Source of the DNA: Arthrobacter pascens
Lineage (GTDB): Bacteria; Actinomycetota; Actinomycetes; Actinomycetales; Micrococcaceae
Direction of reading: 5' to 3'
Assembly: GCF_017052465.1 (NCBI RefSeq)
Contig: NZ_JAFHKT010000152.1
Span: forward strand, 124,001 to 188,000
Length of the DNA: 64,000 nucleotides
The notes beneath the pieces are model-generated. The model did not search any database and was not told where the DNA came from. It saw only the letters and a program-made list of their open reading frames with translations. The position numbers were made by a program, and so were the translations under genes. Below, piece after piece: positions 53,164 through 60,446 of the stretch (positions within the stretch are counted from its first letter, which is position 1; each line of letters opens with the position of its first letter).

Positions 53164-54363
53164 TCAGTAAACGGGCTTCTGCGGCTCCACGTCCCTCACC
53201 CAGGCGAGGATGCCGCCGTCGAGATGGCTCACGCGCTGGTAGCCGGCCTTCCTGGCCGCAGCAAGCACGGCGGCGGACCGCGCCCCCGACTTGCAGTGGA
53301 AGACAATGTCCCTGTCCTGCGGCAGCTCGGCCCACGCCTCCCCGGACAGGATCCTGCCCTGCGGGATGAGGACGGAGCCGTCGATCCTGACAATGTCGAA
53401 CTCGCCCGATTCCCGGACGTCAACAAGCTCGAAGTCCTTCGTCCCGGCGTCGCGGGAGGCCAGCATCTCGGCCAGTTGCGTGGCAGTCACGGAGTGGTCC
53501 GCGTCGGTGGCTGCCGGCGGGGTGATGCCACAGAACGCCTCGTAGTCCGTCAGTTCGGTAATCGGAGGGGCTGCGGGGTCCTTCGCCACCCTGATCTCGC
53601 GCCAGCTGCCGCCCAGGGCGTCGTAGAGCGCCACGCGGCCGAGCAGGGAACGCCCGACGCCGGTGATCAGCTTGACGGCCTCCGTCACCATCAGGGATCC
53701 GACCGCCGCGCACAGCATCCCGAACACGCCGCCCTCGCCGCAGGACGGGACCGAACCCGCCGGCGGAGCCTCCGGATACAGGTCGCGGTAGGTGGGGCCG
53801 TGCTTTTCCCAGAACACGCTGACCTGGCCGTCGAAACGGAAGATCGAGCCCCAGACGTAGGGCTTCCCGAGGATGGCCGCGGCATCGTTGACCAGGTAGC
53901 GGGTGGCGAAGTTGTCGGCCCCGTCAAGGATGAGGTCGTATCCGGAGAACAGCTCCAGTGCGTTGGAGGAGTCCAGCCTGGCATCGTGGAGGCGAACGTC
54001 CACCAGCGGGTTCAGGGCGGCGATGGCATCCCGCGCCGACTCGATCTTGGGCCGCCCCACATCTGCCACGCCATGGATGATCTGGCGCTGCAGGTTGCTC
54101 AGGTCAACATCGTCGTCGTCGATGATCCCGATGGTCCCCACGCCGGCAGCGGCAAGGTAGAGGAGGGCCGGCGAGCCGAGCCCGCCGGCTCCGATCACCA
54201 GGACGCGGGCGTTCTTCAGCCGGCGTTGGCCGAGTGCGCCGATCTCCGGAATGATGAGGTGCCGCGAGTACCGCTCCACCTCTTCGGGCGTAAGTCCGGC
54301 CGCCGGATCGACGAGGGGGGCCGGTGAAGTGCGGGTTGCATTTGCGGTGGACAGAGAAGCCAT
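53164..54363 (-). CDS. moeZ: Adenylyltransferase/sulfurtransferase MoeZ (ThiF fold plus rhodanese)
   Basis: 399 residues. ThiF/MoeB domain (about 25-275): RYSRHLIIPEIGALGQ, VIGAGGLGSPALLYLAAAG for ATP, GADNFATRYLVNDA. Rhodanese domain (about 290-395) with catalytic cysteine in VFHCKSGARSAAV. It adenylates sulfur-carrier proteins (MoaD, CysO type) and loads them with sulfur. Unlike E. coli MoeB the CxxC zinc pairs are absent, as in mycobacterial MoeZ. ATG 54363 follows a TACATT box by 5 nt. It could also supply ThiS. Confidence 0.92.
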   Translation of the reverse strand: MASLSTANATRTSPAPLVDPAAGLTPEEVERYSRHLIIPEIGALGQRRLKNARVLVIGAGGLGSPALLYLAAAGVGTIGIIDDDDVDLSNLQRQIIHGVADVGRPKIESARDAIAALNPLVDVRLHDARLDSSNALELFSGYDLILDGADNFATRYLVNDAAAILGKPYVWGSIFRFDGQVSVFWEKHGPTYRDLYPEAPPAGSVPSCGEGGVFGMLCAAVGSLMVTEAVKLITGVGRSLLGRVALYDALGGSWREIRVAKDPAAPPITELTDYEAFCGITPPAATDADHSVTATQLAEMLASRDAGTKDFELVDVRESGEFDIVRIDGSVLIPQGRILSGEAWAELPQDRDIVFHCKSGARSAAVLAAARKAGYQRVSHLDGGILAWVRDVEPQKPVY

Positions 54364-54368
54364 ACTTC

Positions 54369-54374
54369 AATGTA
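54369..54374 (-). promoter_or_regulatory. -10 box TACATT of moeZ
   Basis: Minus-strand TACATT, 5 nt, ATG; divergent from the TetR gene. Confidence 0.35.
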
Positions 54375-54447
54375 TGCCTGAAGATACCGCTGGGTCATAT
54401 TACCTCCGGGTAAAGTGAAGTTAACTGAAATGGAAAGAAGGCCAACA

Positions 54448-55116
54448 GTGGTTCACGATGCACCGGTTGATCGCCCTCAGGGTGCGCACCCGCCTGCGGG
54501 CGCATCCCGCCCGGCCGGGCAGCGGTCGGCCAGGCTGCCCCGCGATGAACGCCGTGCCCAGTTGCTGGCTGCCGCCCAGGAGGTCTTCGTTGCCAACGGT
54601 TACCACGGCGCCGCCATGGATGAGATCGCGGAAACGGCCCATGTGAGCAAACCGGTGCTCTACCAGCACTTTCCTTCCAAGCGTGAGCTGTACCTGGCGC
54701 TCCTGGACAGCCACCTCGGCGTCCTCACCGACCTCATGATGGGGGCGCTGAACTCCACCTCGGACAACAAGGAGCGGGTCCAGGCCGTCATGCGGGCCTA
54801 TTACCGCTTCATCGACAGCGACGACCAGGCGCACCGGCTGGTCTTCGAATCAGACCTGATCAACGATCCCGACGTCAGCTCGCGCCTGGAGACCTTCAAC
54901 AAGGCCTTTGCCGACGCCATTGCACGTGTCATCGCCGAAGACACCAAGCTGCCGCCGTTGGAAGCGCAGCTCCTGGGGCGGGGACTTGCCGGCATGGCGC
55001 AGGTAAGTGCCCGCTATTGGCTCGAAACGGACGGAAACCTTGACCTGGATGTGGCCAGCGACCTCATCTACCGTTTAGCTTGGCGCGGAATCTCTCGTTT
55101 CCCCAAGGAGACCTAG
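54448..55116 (+). CDS. TetR family transcriptional regulator
   Basis: 222 residues. The helix-turn-helix spans about 35-80: RRAQLLAAAQEVFVANGY, AMDEIAETAHVSKPVLYQHF, typical TetR. The ligand domain follows and no ligand can be read from sequence. GTG 54448 has AGAAGG 6 nt upstream. Adjacent, divergent moeZ and downstream DUF3107 are the same neighbours as in mycobacteria (Rv3208 region). Confidence 0.9.
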   Translation: MVHDAPVDRPQGAHPPAGASRPAGQRSARLPRDERRAQLLAAAQEVFVANGYHGAAMDEIAETAHVSKPVLYQHFPSKRELYLALLDSHLGVLTDLMMGALNSTSDNKERVQAVMRAYYRFIDSDDQAHRLVFESDLINDPDVSSRLETFNKAFADAIARVIAEDTKLPPLEAQLLGRGLAGMAQVSARYWLETDGNLDLDVASDLIYRLAWRGISRFPKET

Positions 55117-55177
55117 ACTACAAAGGGAGAACTACCTTTGTAGGTGCATCAACATTGATTGGCTGGGAGGCCTTGCT

Positions 55178-55402
55178 GTGGAAGTAAAGATCGGCATTCA
55201 GAACATCGGCCGCGAAATTGTGCTGGAATCGGCCCAGGATGCTGACGCGGTGGCCAAGGTCGTGGCGGAGTCCCTCGCCAAAGGCACCGAGCTGCGCCTG
55301 AGCGATGAGAAGGGCCGCCAGATCATTGTGCCGGCCAACGTCCTGGGCTACGTGGAGATCGGCGCGGAGGAAGTCCGCCGGGTCGGCTTCGGCGCACTCT
55401 AG
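55178..55402 (+). CDS. DUF3107 small protein
   Basis: 74 residues. EVKIGIQNIGREIVLESAQD and GRQIIVPANVLGYVEIG are the conserved segments of this actinobacterial family (mycobacterial TB9.4 type). Predicted alpha/beta; function unknown. GTG start with GGGAGG 12 nt upstream. Follows the TetR gene by 61 nt. Confidence 0.88.
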   Translation: MEVKIGIQNIGREIVLESAQDADAVAKVVAESLAKGTELRLSDEKGRQIIVPANVLGYVEIGAEEVRRVGFGAL

Positions 55403-55410
55403 GACCAGCA

Positions 55411-55713
55411 GTGCTGTCCCTCGTTATCGTCGTACTGGTCACCGTGGCCGCGGGCTTCATCGTCTGGGCCAATGACCGGCGCCATGCCAAGTACGGCATG
55501 TTCCTGCCGGCAGGCGTGGCCACGGTCGTGGGAATGCTTGCCTGGATTATCTGCATGGCGGCGGGCCTTGGCTACCAGCCGGGCCTGACTTGGATACCGT
55601 GGATTCTTCCGATGGTGGCCGGCTCCGCAGCGGCCGTGGCGGTGGCTGGCTACCTGGGCAGGCTGCGCACCAAACGGGACACACAACGGCTCACGGCCGC
55701 CCTGAAGAAATAG
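55411..55713 (+). CDS. Small integral membrane protein, unknown function
   Basis: 100 residues with three predicted membrane helices (SLVIVVLVTVAAGFIVWA, MFLPAGVATVVGMLAWIICM, IPWILPMVAGSAAAVAVAGY) and a basic C-terminus (RLRTKRDTQRL). GTG 55411 starts 8 nt after the DUF3107 stop, so they are likely one unit. No family recognised. Confidence 0.75.
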   Translation: MLSLVIVVLVTVAAGFIVWANDRRHAKYGMFLPAGVATVVGMLAWIICMAAGLGYQPGLTWIPWILPMVAGSAAAVAVAGYLGRLRTKRDTQRLTAALKK

Positions 55714-55797
55714 CGGCCAGCCCTGCCGGCAGTTGACCGGCCGGGCGGCTTGGGCTCCGAGCGATTAGTCCCCGGTGCCCGATGCGGGGCCCGATCT

Positions 55798-56463
55798 CTA
55801 GAGGTCGGGTCCGTGGCCTTCTTCGGTGCATAGGCACAACCGGTTTCCTTGGGCATCAGTGACCACCACCCGTTCGGGTGCGTGGTCACTGTTCATTAAG
55901 GCGCCGGTGGCCGCCGTCTTCTCCAGGGCAGCGCCGGACTCTGCCTTGGACCGGTGGATGTCCAGGTGGAGGCGGTTCCCGTCCGCCGCCGGCGCCTGCT
56001 CGAAGGACACGCCCGGTCCACGGCCGTACGGGTCGACGAGATTCCCGAACCGGCCCCTGCGGTAGCCGAGCGCGACGCGCCAGACCTCGGAGATCCCGTC
56101 CGCGTCCGGCGTGTCGATGCCGATGTCCACCGTCCGGTAGAGGCCGGGCTGGGCCTCCGCGCCTGCCGCCGCGGCGGCTTTGCTGACGGAGGCGGCAGCG
56201 CCGGTGTCACGCGCCGTTACCTCCCCGCCGACGTCATGGGAGCTGAACCGGATGAACACCCGGTTATAGCGCCAGTCCAGGTCGGGATGGTGGTCACGTT
56301 CCTCGGCAACGCGCCCGACGGCGGCAATCAGCCCAAGCGCGCCGGCCGCCGTCGGCGTCTTGAAGACGGTGACCAGGCCGCCGAGGCGGTAACGCCAGTC
56401 CGGCAGGTCAGCGAGCGCCGCGTCGATCTGGGGTCGGGTGAGGATGTCGTCCCTGGCGGCCAC
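55798..56463 (-). CDS. Pterin-4a-carbinolamine dehydratase / VOC-domain fusion
   Basis: 221 residues. Residues ~5-100 are a DCoH/PCD domain: LADLPDWRYRLGGLVTVF and EERDHHPDLDWRYNRVFIRF with the His-His-Pro motif, ending FSSHDVGGEVTARD. Residues ~120-221 look like a VOC (glyoxalase/dioxygenase-type) domain (TVDIGIDTPDADGISEVW, GNRLHLDIHRS, VVVTDAQGNRLCLC). PCD recycles pterin cofactor; the second domain's substrate is unknown. GTG 56463 has AAGGAGG 5 nt upstream. Confidence 0.82.
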   Translation of the reverse strand: MAARDDILTRPQIDAALADLPDWRYRLGGLVTVFKTPTAAGALGLIAAVGRVAEERDHHPDLDWRYNRVFIRFSSHDVGGEVTARDTGAAASVSKAAAAAGAEAQPGLYRTVDIGIDTPDADGISEVWRVALGYRRGRFGNLVDPYGRGPGVSFEQAPAADGNRLHLDIHRSKAESGAALEKTAATGALMNSDHAPERVVVTDAQGNRLCLCTEEGHGPDL

Positions 56464-56530
56464 GGCTGCCTCCTTGGCGGGGTTCGTGGGTGGGCCTGCC
56501 CTGCCGACCGGTCTACCGCGGGTGTCCGGG

Positions 56531-57343
56531 CTAGAGGAACTCCGCCCGGCCTTCCATGGCCGATGACGCCAGCGCATGCTCGCGGCGCGGTATCCGCCCG
56601 GCCGCTTTGGCCAGCCTACCGGCGATAACGGCGTGTTTGAAGGCCTCCCCCATGAGTGCCGGGTTCTGCGCCCGGGTCACGGCAGTGGCCAGGAGCACGG
56701 CATCGCAGCCCAGTTCCATGGCCAGGGCGGCGTCCGAGGCCGTGCCGATGCCGGCGTCCAGGACTACCGGCACGGAGGCGCGGGAGACGATCAGCTCGAT
56801 GTTGTGGGGATTGAGGATTCCCAACCCGGTCCCGATGGGCGAGCCCAGCGGCATGACCGCCGTGGCGCCCAGGTTTTCAAGACGCAGTGCCAGAACGGGA
56901 TCGTCGTTGGTGTAGGCGAAGACCTTGAATCCACGGTTGACGAGCTGTTCGGTGGCCTCCACAAGTTCCACCGCGTCCGGCAGGAGCGTGTGTTCGTCGG
57001 CGATGACTTCGAGTTTGACCCAGTCCGTCTCCAGGGCCTCGCGCGCGAGCTCCGCCGTCATGACGGCGTCGCGGGCTGTGAAACAGCCGGCGGTGTTCGG
57101 GAGGACGCGGATGTTGTGGTCCAGGAGCAGCTGGAACAGGGACCCCGCCTCCGCCGGCGAATAACGTCGCATGGCCACGGTGGTCAGTTCGGTGCCGGAC
57201 GCCAGGAGCGCCGCCCCCAGTCCGTCCAGGCTTGGGGCGCCTCCCGTGCCCATGATGAGCCTCGAGGTCAGTCCGACGCCGTCAATGACGAGGCGGTCAG
57301 CGGCGTGCGTTGCGGTATCAGCCTGCGTGGTTGTTTCAGTCAT
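56531..57343 (-). CDS. thiG: Thiazole synthase
   Basis: 270 residues. LTSRLIMGTGGAPSLDG, VLPNTAGCFTARDAVM, TDWVKLEVIAD with the Schiff-base lysine, VMPLGSPIGTGLGILN and VVLDAGIGTASDAA. It builds thiazole phosphate from ThiS thiocarboxylate, dehydroglycine and DXP. ATG 57343 has GGAGG 9 nt upstream; the ATG at 57352 overlaps the thiS stop but sits too close to that GGAGG. Confidence 0.95.
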   Translation of the reverse strand: MTETTTQADTATHAADRLVIDGVGLTSRLIMGTGGAPSLDGLGAALLASGTELTTVAMRRYSPAEAGSLFQLLLDHNIRVLPNTAGCFTARDAVMTAELAREALETDWVKLEVIADEHTLLPDAVELVEATEQLVNRGFKVFAYTNDDPVLALRLENLGATAVMPLGSPIGTGLGILNPHNIELIVSRASVPVVLDAGIGTASDAALAMELGCDAVLLATAVTRAQNPALMGEAFKHAVIAGRLAKAAGRIPRREHALASSAMEGRAEFL

Positions 57344-57348
57344 CGTCC

Positions 57349-57585
57349 TCATCCTCCCTGAACTGCCGTGACAAGCTCGATCTCGTCGCCCTCGGCGAGT
57401 GCTGTGCTGTGCCACTGGCTGCGGGGCACCACCTCCGCGTTGCGTGCCACTGCCACCCCGAGCCGCTGGCCGTCGGCGGCCTGCCCGTTGGCAGCCAGCT
57501 TCCGGCCGGTGACCTGGCTGACAAGAGTGGTGACGGAGGCGCCTGCCCCCATGGCGTGGGCGTTGCCGTTCAGTGTGATGTTCAT
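57349..57585 (-). CDS. thiS: Sulfur carrier protein ThiS
   Basis: 78 residues, ubiquitin-like, starting MNITLNGNAHAMGAG and ending VQGG with the C-terminal Gly-Gly that is adenylated and thiocarboxylated. Its ATG overlaps the thiO stop by 4 nt, and thiG follows almost at once. Confidence 0.95.
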   Translation of the reverse strand: MNITLNGNAHAMGAGASVTTLVSQVTGRKLAANGQAADGQRLGVAVARNAEVVPRSQWHSTALAEGDEIELVTAVQGG

Positions 57586-58859
57586 GCGGGTTCCTTGTCC
57601 TGGTCAAATGTGACTGTGTTCGAAGCGGTGCGTTCGGTGGAGAACCGCCCGGGACGGAAGGCATCCCAGCGACTGTCCTTCACGCCGTCCATCAGCTCGC
57701 GGCAGATGACGGCGGCGGCGGGTGTCAGCAGGACTCCGTGCCGGAAGAATCCGGTGGCGATGATGAGCCCGGCAGCCACGCGGCCCAGCAGGGGCGCGTT
57801 GTCCGGTGTGCCGGGCCGTGCCCTGGCCGTTGCCTCGATCAGCTCCAGTTCGGCCACTGCGGGCACCAGGGCCTGGGCGTCCCTGAGCAGTTGGTAGACA
57901 CCGCCGGCGCTGGGTGCGGCCTGACCGTCTTCCCGCTGGGTGGCACCAATGACCACGGTGCCGTCCTGCCGCGGCACCAGGTAGACCGGGATTCCGCGGA
58001 CCATGCCCCGGACCGTGGCGGTCAGCAGCGGACGGAGCCGTTCCGGAACCCTGAGCCTGAGAATGTCGCCGTACACGGGGCGCAGGGTCAGTCTCAGCCC
58101 CTCCGGCAGTCCGTCCAGCGAGGCGGCCCCGAGACCGTTGGCCACCACCGTTTCGGCGGCCAGCACGGCGCCGCCTCCCGCAAGCCGGACACCGCTGACC
58201 CGCCCGCCGTCTTGTCCGCCGTCCTGTCCGCCGTCCCAGAGCAGCCCGGCGGCGTTGTCGCGGACCGCGTAGCCGTCTTCAGCGCCGGCCACGGCGGTCC
58301 GCGAACCGGGCGCGTGGCAGGCCAGTGCAGCGGCGATGCCAGCCACCAGCTTCCGCGGATCAACCTGGTGGTCGGCCGGGATGTCCAGTGCGCAGGAGAT
58401 GCCCGGGCTAAGCAGCGGCTCCCGCAGCCGGGCCTCACGGATAGTCAGCGGTTCCACTGCCAGGCCGGCGGCCCGCTGGACTTCGCGCAGGTCCATCAGT
58501 GCGCGGCGGTCGGCGGGATCCGCGCCAACGGCGATGGTCGGCGTGGCGAGGTACCCTGCGTCGCGGCCGGCGCCGCCACCGGCGAGCGCCGCCGCGAATT
58601 CGGGCCACCGCGCAGAGGACTCGAGCATGAGCTCCAGGAGTTCCTCCTCCTGGTAATGCAGTTCGCTGACCGGGGCCAGCATCCCCGCGGCGGCCCAGCT
58701 GGCACCTGTCCCGGGCGCCTTGTCGATGAGGACCACGGAGCGTCCCGAGCGCCTCGCCTCCCAGGCGATTCCGTGGCCGATAACGCCGCCGCCAATCACG
58801 GCCACGTCGGCGTGGAGCCGTGCTGCGGCAGAGGTCTTCCCGCCGGATCCAAGGTTCAT
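57582..58859 (-). CDS. thiO: Glycine oxidase ThiO
   Basis: 425 residues. FAD fold DVAVIGGGVIGHGIAWEARR, GASWAAAGMLAPVSE, and C-terminal GLIIATGFFRHGVLLTPAAA. It oxidises glycine to dehydroglycine for ThiG. A short DGGQDGGQDGG stretch near residue 210 is an expanded loop. ATG has GAAGG 6 nt before, within the 3' end of the TPP riboswitch. Confidence 0.94.
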   Translation of the reverse strand: MNLGSGGKTSAAARLHADVAVIGGGVIGHGIAWEARRSGRSVVLIDKAPGTGASWAAAGMLAPVSELHYQEEELLELMLESSARWPEFAAALAGGGAGRDAGYLATPTIAVGADPADRRALMDLREVQRAAGLAVEPLTIREARLREPLLSPGISCALDIPADHQVDPRKLVAGIAAALACHAPGSRTAVAGAEDGYAVRDNAAGLLWDGGQDGGQDGGRVSGVRLAGGGAVLAAETVVANGLGAASLDGLPEGLRLTLRPVYGDILRLRVPERLRPLLTATVRGMVRGIPVYLVPRQDGTVVIGATQREDGQAAPSAGGVYQLLRDAQALVPAVAELELIEATARARPGTPDNAPLLGRVAAGLIIATGFFRHGVLLTPAAAVICRELMDGVKDSRWDAFRPGRFSTERTASNTVTFDQDKEPA

Positions 58860-58866
58860 GGAATTC

Positions 58867-58964
58867 CTTCCCTACGCCGGTACTAACCGGATCAGGTCAA
58901 GCGGTCGGCTCTGACGCCCTCTCAGCCCTGCGCCTTTTGTGACAGCTGCAGCGGGCTCCCGCGG
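58867..58964 (-). promoter_or_regulatory. TPP riboswitch (thi box) upstream of thiO-thiS-thiG
   Basis: On the minus strand the aptamer reads GGGCTGAGAGGGC, then GACCTGATCCGGTTAG and TACCGGCGTAGGGAAGG, matching the conserved CUGAGA and ACCUGAUC...GCGUAGGGAA cores. The 3' strand contains or abuts the thiO ribosome binding site (GAAGG), so TPP binding probably blocks translation. The P1 pairing at the 5' end is not obvious. Confidence 0.93.
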
Positions 58965-58973
58965 TACCAGCCC

Positions 58974-58979
58974 AGTTTA
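58974..58979 (-). promoter_or_regulatory. -10 box TAAACT of the thiO-thiS-thiG operon
   Basis: TAAACT lies ~10 nt upstream of the riboswitch 5' end, back to back with the thiE promoter. Confidence 0.45.
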
Positions 58980-58986
58980 GAGGAAC

Positions 58987-58992
58987 TAGGCT
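58987..58992 (+). promoter_or_regulatory. -10 box TAGGCT of thiE
   Basis: TAGGCT, 7 nt, ATG 59000; no riboswitch on this side. Confidence 0.5.
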
Positions 58993-58999
58993 GGTTGCC

Positions 59000-59722
59000 A
59001 TGACCGCGCCTGATATCCATGAAGCCCGCCTGTACCTTTGCACCGATGCCCGTAAGGAGCGCGGCGACTTCGCCGACTTCGTCGATGCTGCCTTTGCCGG
59101 CGGAGTGGACATCATCCAGCTGAGGGACAAAAACATCGAGGCGGCCGAGGAACTCGAACTCCTGGCAGTCCTGCGCCAGGCCGCCGCCAGGCACGGCCGG
59201 CTCTGGGCCGTCAACGACCGGGCGGACATCGCCTCACTGGCCGGGGCACCTGTCTTTCACATCGGCCAGAAGGACCTGCCGCTGCACTCGGCACGGACGC
59301 TGCTGAACGACTCCGCGGCGATCGGACTGTCGACCCACTCCCCCGACCAGGTTGATGCCGCCATCGCGGCCGCACAGGCACCCCAAGGCCTTAATTACTT
59401 CTGCGTCGGCCCGGTGTGGGCCACTCCCACCAAACCCGGCCGTGCCGCCGTCGGGCTTGACCTTGTCCGTTATGCAGCCGGGGCTGTCGGCAGTGCCGAC
59501 GAGGAAAGCATCCGGCGTCTTCCGTGGTTCGCCATCGGCGGGATTGACTTGGCCAACGTCGAGCAGGTGGTGGCGGCGGGAGCCAGCCGGATCGTCGTGG
59601 TGCGGGCCATCACCGAGGCTCCGGACCCTACGGCTGCCGCGGCCGAACTGCTCGCAGCGCTTGACGCGGGGGCACCGGGCGCGGGCACCCGTTCCGGCAG
59701 CGCAGCGCAGGTTGGGGGCTAG
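59000..59722 (+). CDS. thiE: Thiamine-phosphate synthase
   Basis: 240 residues, TIM barrel: YLCTDARKERGDFADFVD, DIIQLRDKN, AVNDRADIASLAGAPVFHIG, NYFCVGPVWATPTKPGRAAVG and WFAIGGIDLANVEQV. It joins the thiazole and pyrimidine units. The TAG stop overlaps the stop of the convergent ferritin-like gene on the other strand (CTAG at 59719-59722). Confidence 0.95.
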   Translation: MTAPDIHEARLYLCTDARKERGDFADFVDAAFAGGVDIIQLRDKNIEAAEELELLAVLRQAAARHGRLWAVNDRADIASLAGAPVFHIGQKDLPLHSARTLLNDSAAIGLSTHSPDQVDAAIAAAQAPQGLNYFCVGPVWATPTKPGRAAVGLDLVRYAAGAVGSADEESIRRLPWFAIGGIDLANVEQVVAAGASRIVVVRAITEAPDPTAAAAELLAALDAGAPGAGTRSGSAAQVGG

Positions 59723-60405
59723 CCGCTCAGCCCGAGCTGCACCATCCGCTTGGAATGGTTCTCCGCAAGCTCCGCGGTGAGCCTTTGCACGCGCTCCCTG
59801 GCGGCAGCGTCATCCGCACCGCTGTCAGCTGCCGTGATCAGTTCCGTCAGGAAGGCGTTTTCGTAGCCCACGCGCTGGGCCTGGGTGAGCGCCTCGCCCA
59901 GGAGCCGCCGTCCCCACAACGCCAGCCGGGAGGCGAGCCGGGGGTCGTCCGCCAGGGCCACCCGCAGCCGCTCCCTGAGCACGGCTGTTGCGTCCTCGGA
60001 CGCCTGGATCTGCTGGATCAGCTCCCTGGTTCCGGGATCCACGTAGCGGGCCACGGCCTGGTAGAAATCGGCCGACACCGTGTCCACCACGTAGGCCTTC
60101 ATCAGGGATTCGTACCAGTCCGCCGGCCGCGTCCGTTCATGGAAGTGGTCCACGGCTGCCTGGAACGGCAGCATCGCGTCCTCGACGTCCACGCCCATGT
60201 CCGCCAGCTTTTTACTCACCAGCTCGTAATGCTGGAACTCGATGACGGCAATCCGGCCGAGCACGGCGCGGTCATGGAGCGTCGGGGAGTAGCGGGCGTC
60301 GGACGAGAGCCGTTCGAAGGCGGAAAGCTCGCCGTACGCCATCACACCGAACAGGTCAGCGACGAAGCGGTCATAGCGAGCGGTGTCAGCCGAGGATGTG
60401 CCCAT
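59719..60405 (-). CDS. Ferritin-like di-iron protein, tRNA hydroxylase (MiaE)-like
   Basis: 228 residues, four-helix bundle with carboxylate/His metal ligands: GVMAYGELSAFERL, GRIAVIEFQHYELVSKKL (ExxH) and VVDTVSADFYQAVARYV. Relatives in actinobacteria are annotated as ferritin-like or tRNA-2-methylthio-ribosylzeatin hydroxylase. The mycobacterial match, from memory, is Rv3210c. ATG follows a TAGTCT box by 6 nt. Confidence 0.85.
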   Translation of the reverse strand: MGTSSADTARYDRFVADLFGVMAYGELSAFERLSSDARYSPTLHDRAVLGRIAVIEFQHYELVSKKLADMGVDVEDAMLPFQAAVDHFHERTRPADWYESLMKAYVVDTVSADFYQAVARYVDPGTRELIQQIQASEDATAVLRERLRVALADDPRLASRLALWGRRLLGEALTQAQRVGYENAFLTELITAADSGADDAAARERVQRLTAELAENHSKRMVQLGLSG

Positions 60406-60411
60406 AACCCA

Positions 60412-60417
60412 AGACTA
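60412..60417 (-). promoter_or_regulatory. -10 box TAGTCT of the ferritin-like gene
   Basis: Minus-strand TAGTCT, 6 nt, ATG 60405. Confidence 0.5.
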
Positions 60418-60433
60418 ACTGCGGAAATCGGAC

Positions 60434-60439
60434 TAACCT
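60434..60439 (+). promoter_or_regulatory. -10 box TAACCT of the RNB ribonuclease gene
   Basis: TAACCT, 7 nt, GTG 60447. The two divergent -10 boxes lie only 16 nt apart. Confidence 0.5.
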
Positions 60440-60446
60440 GATTTTC

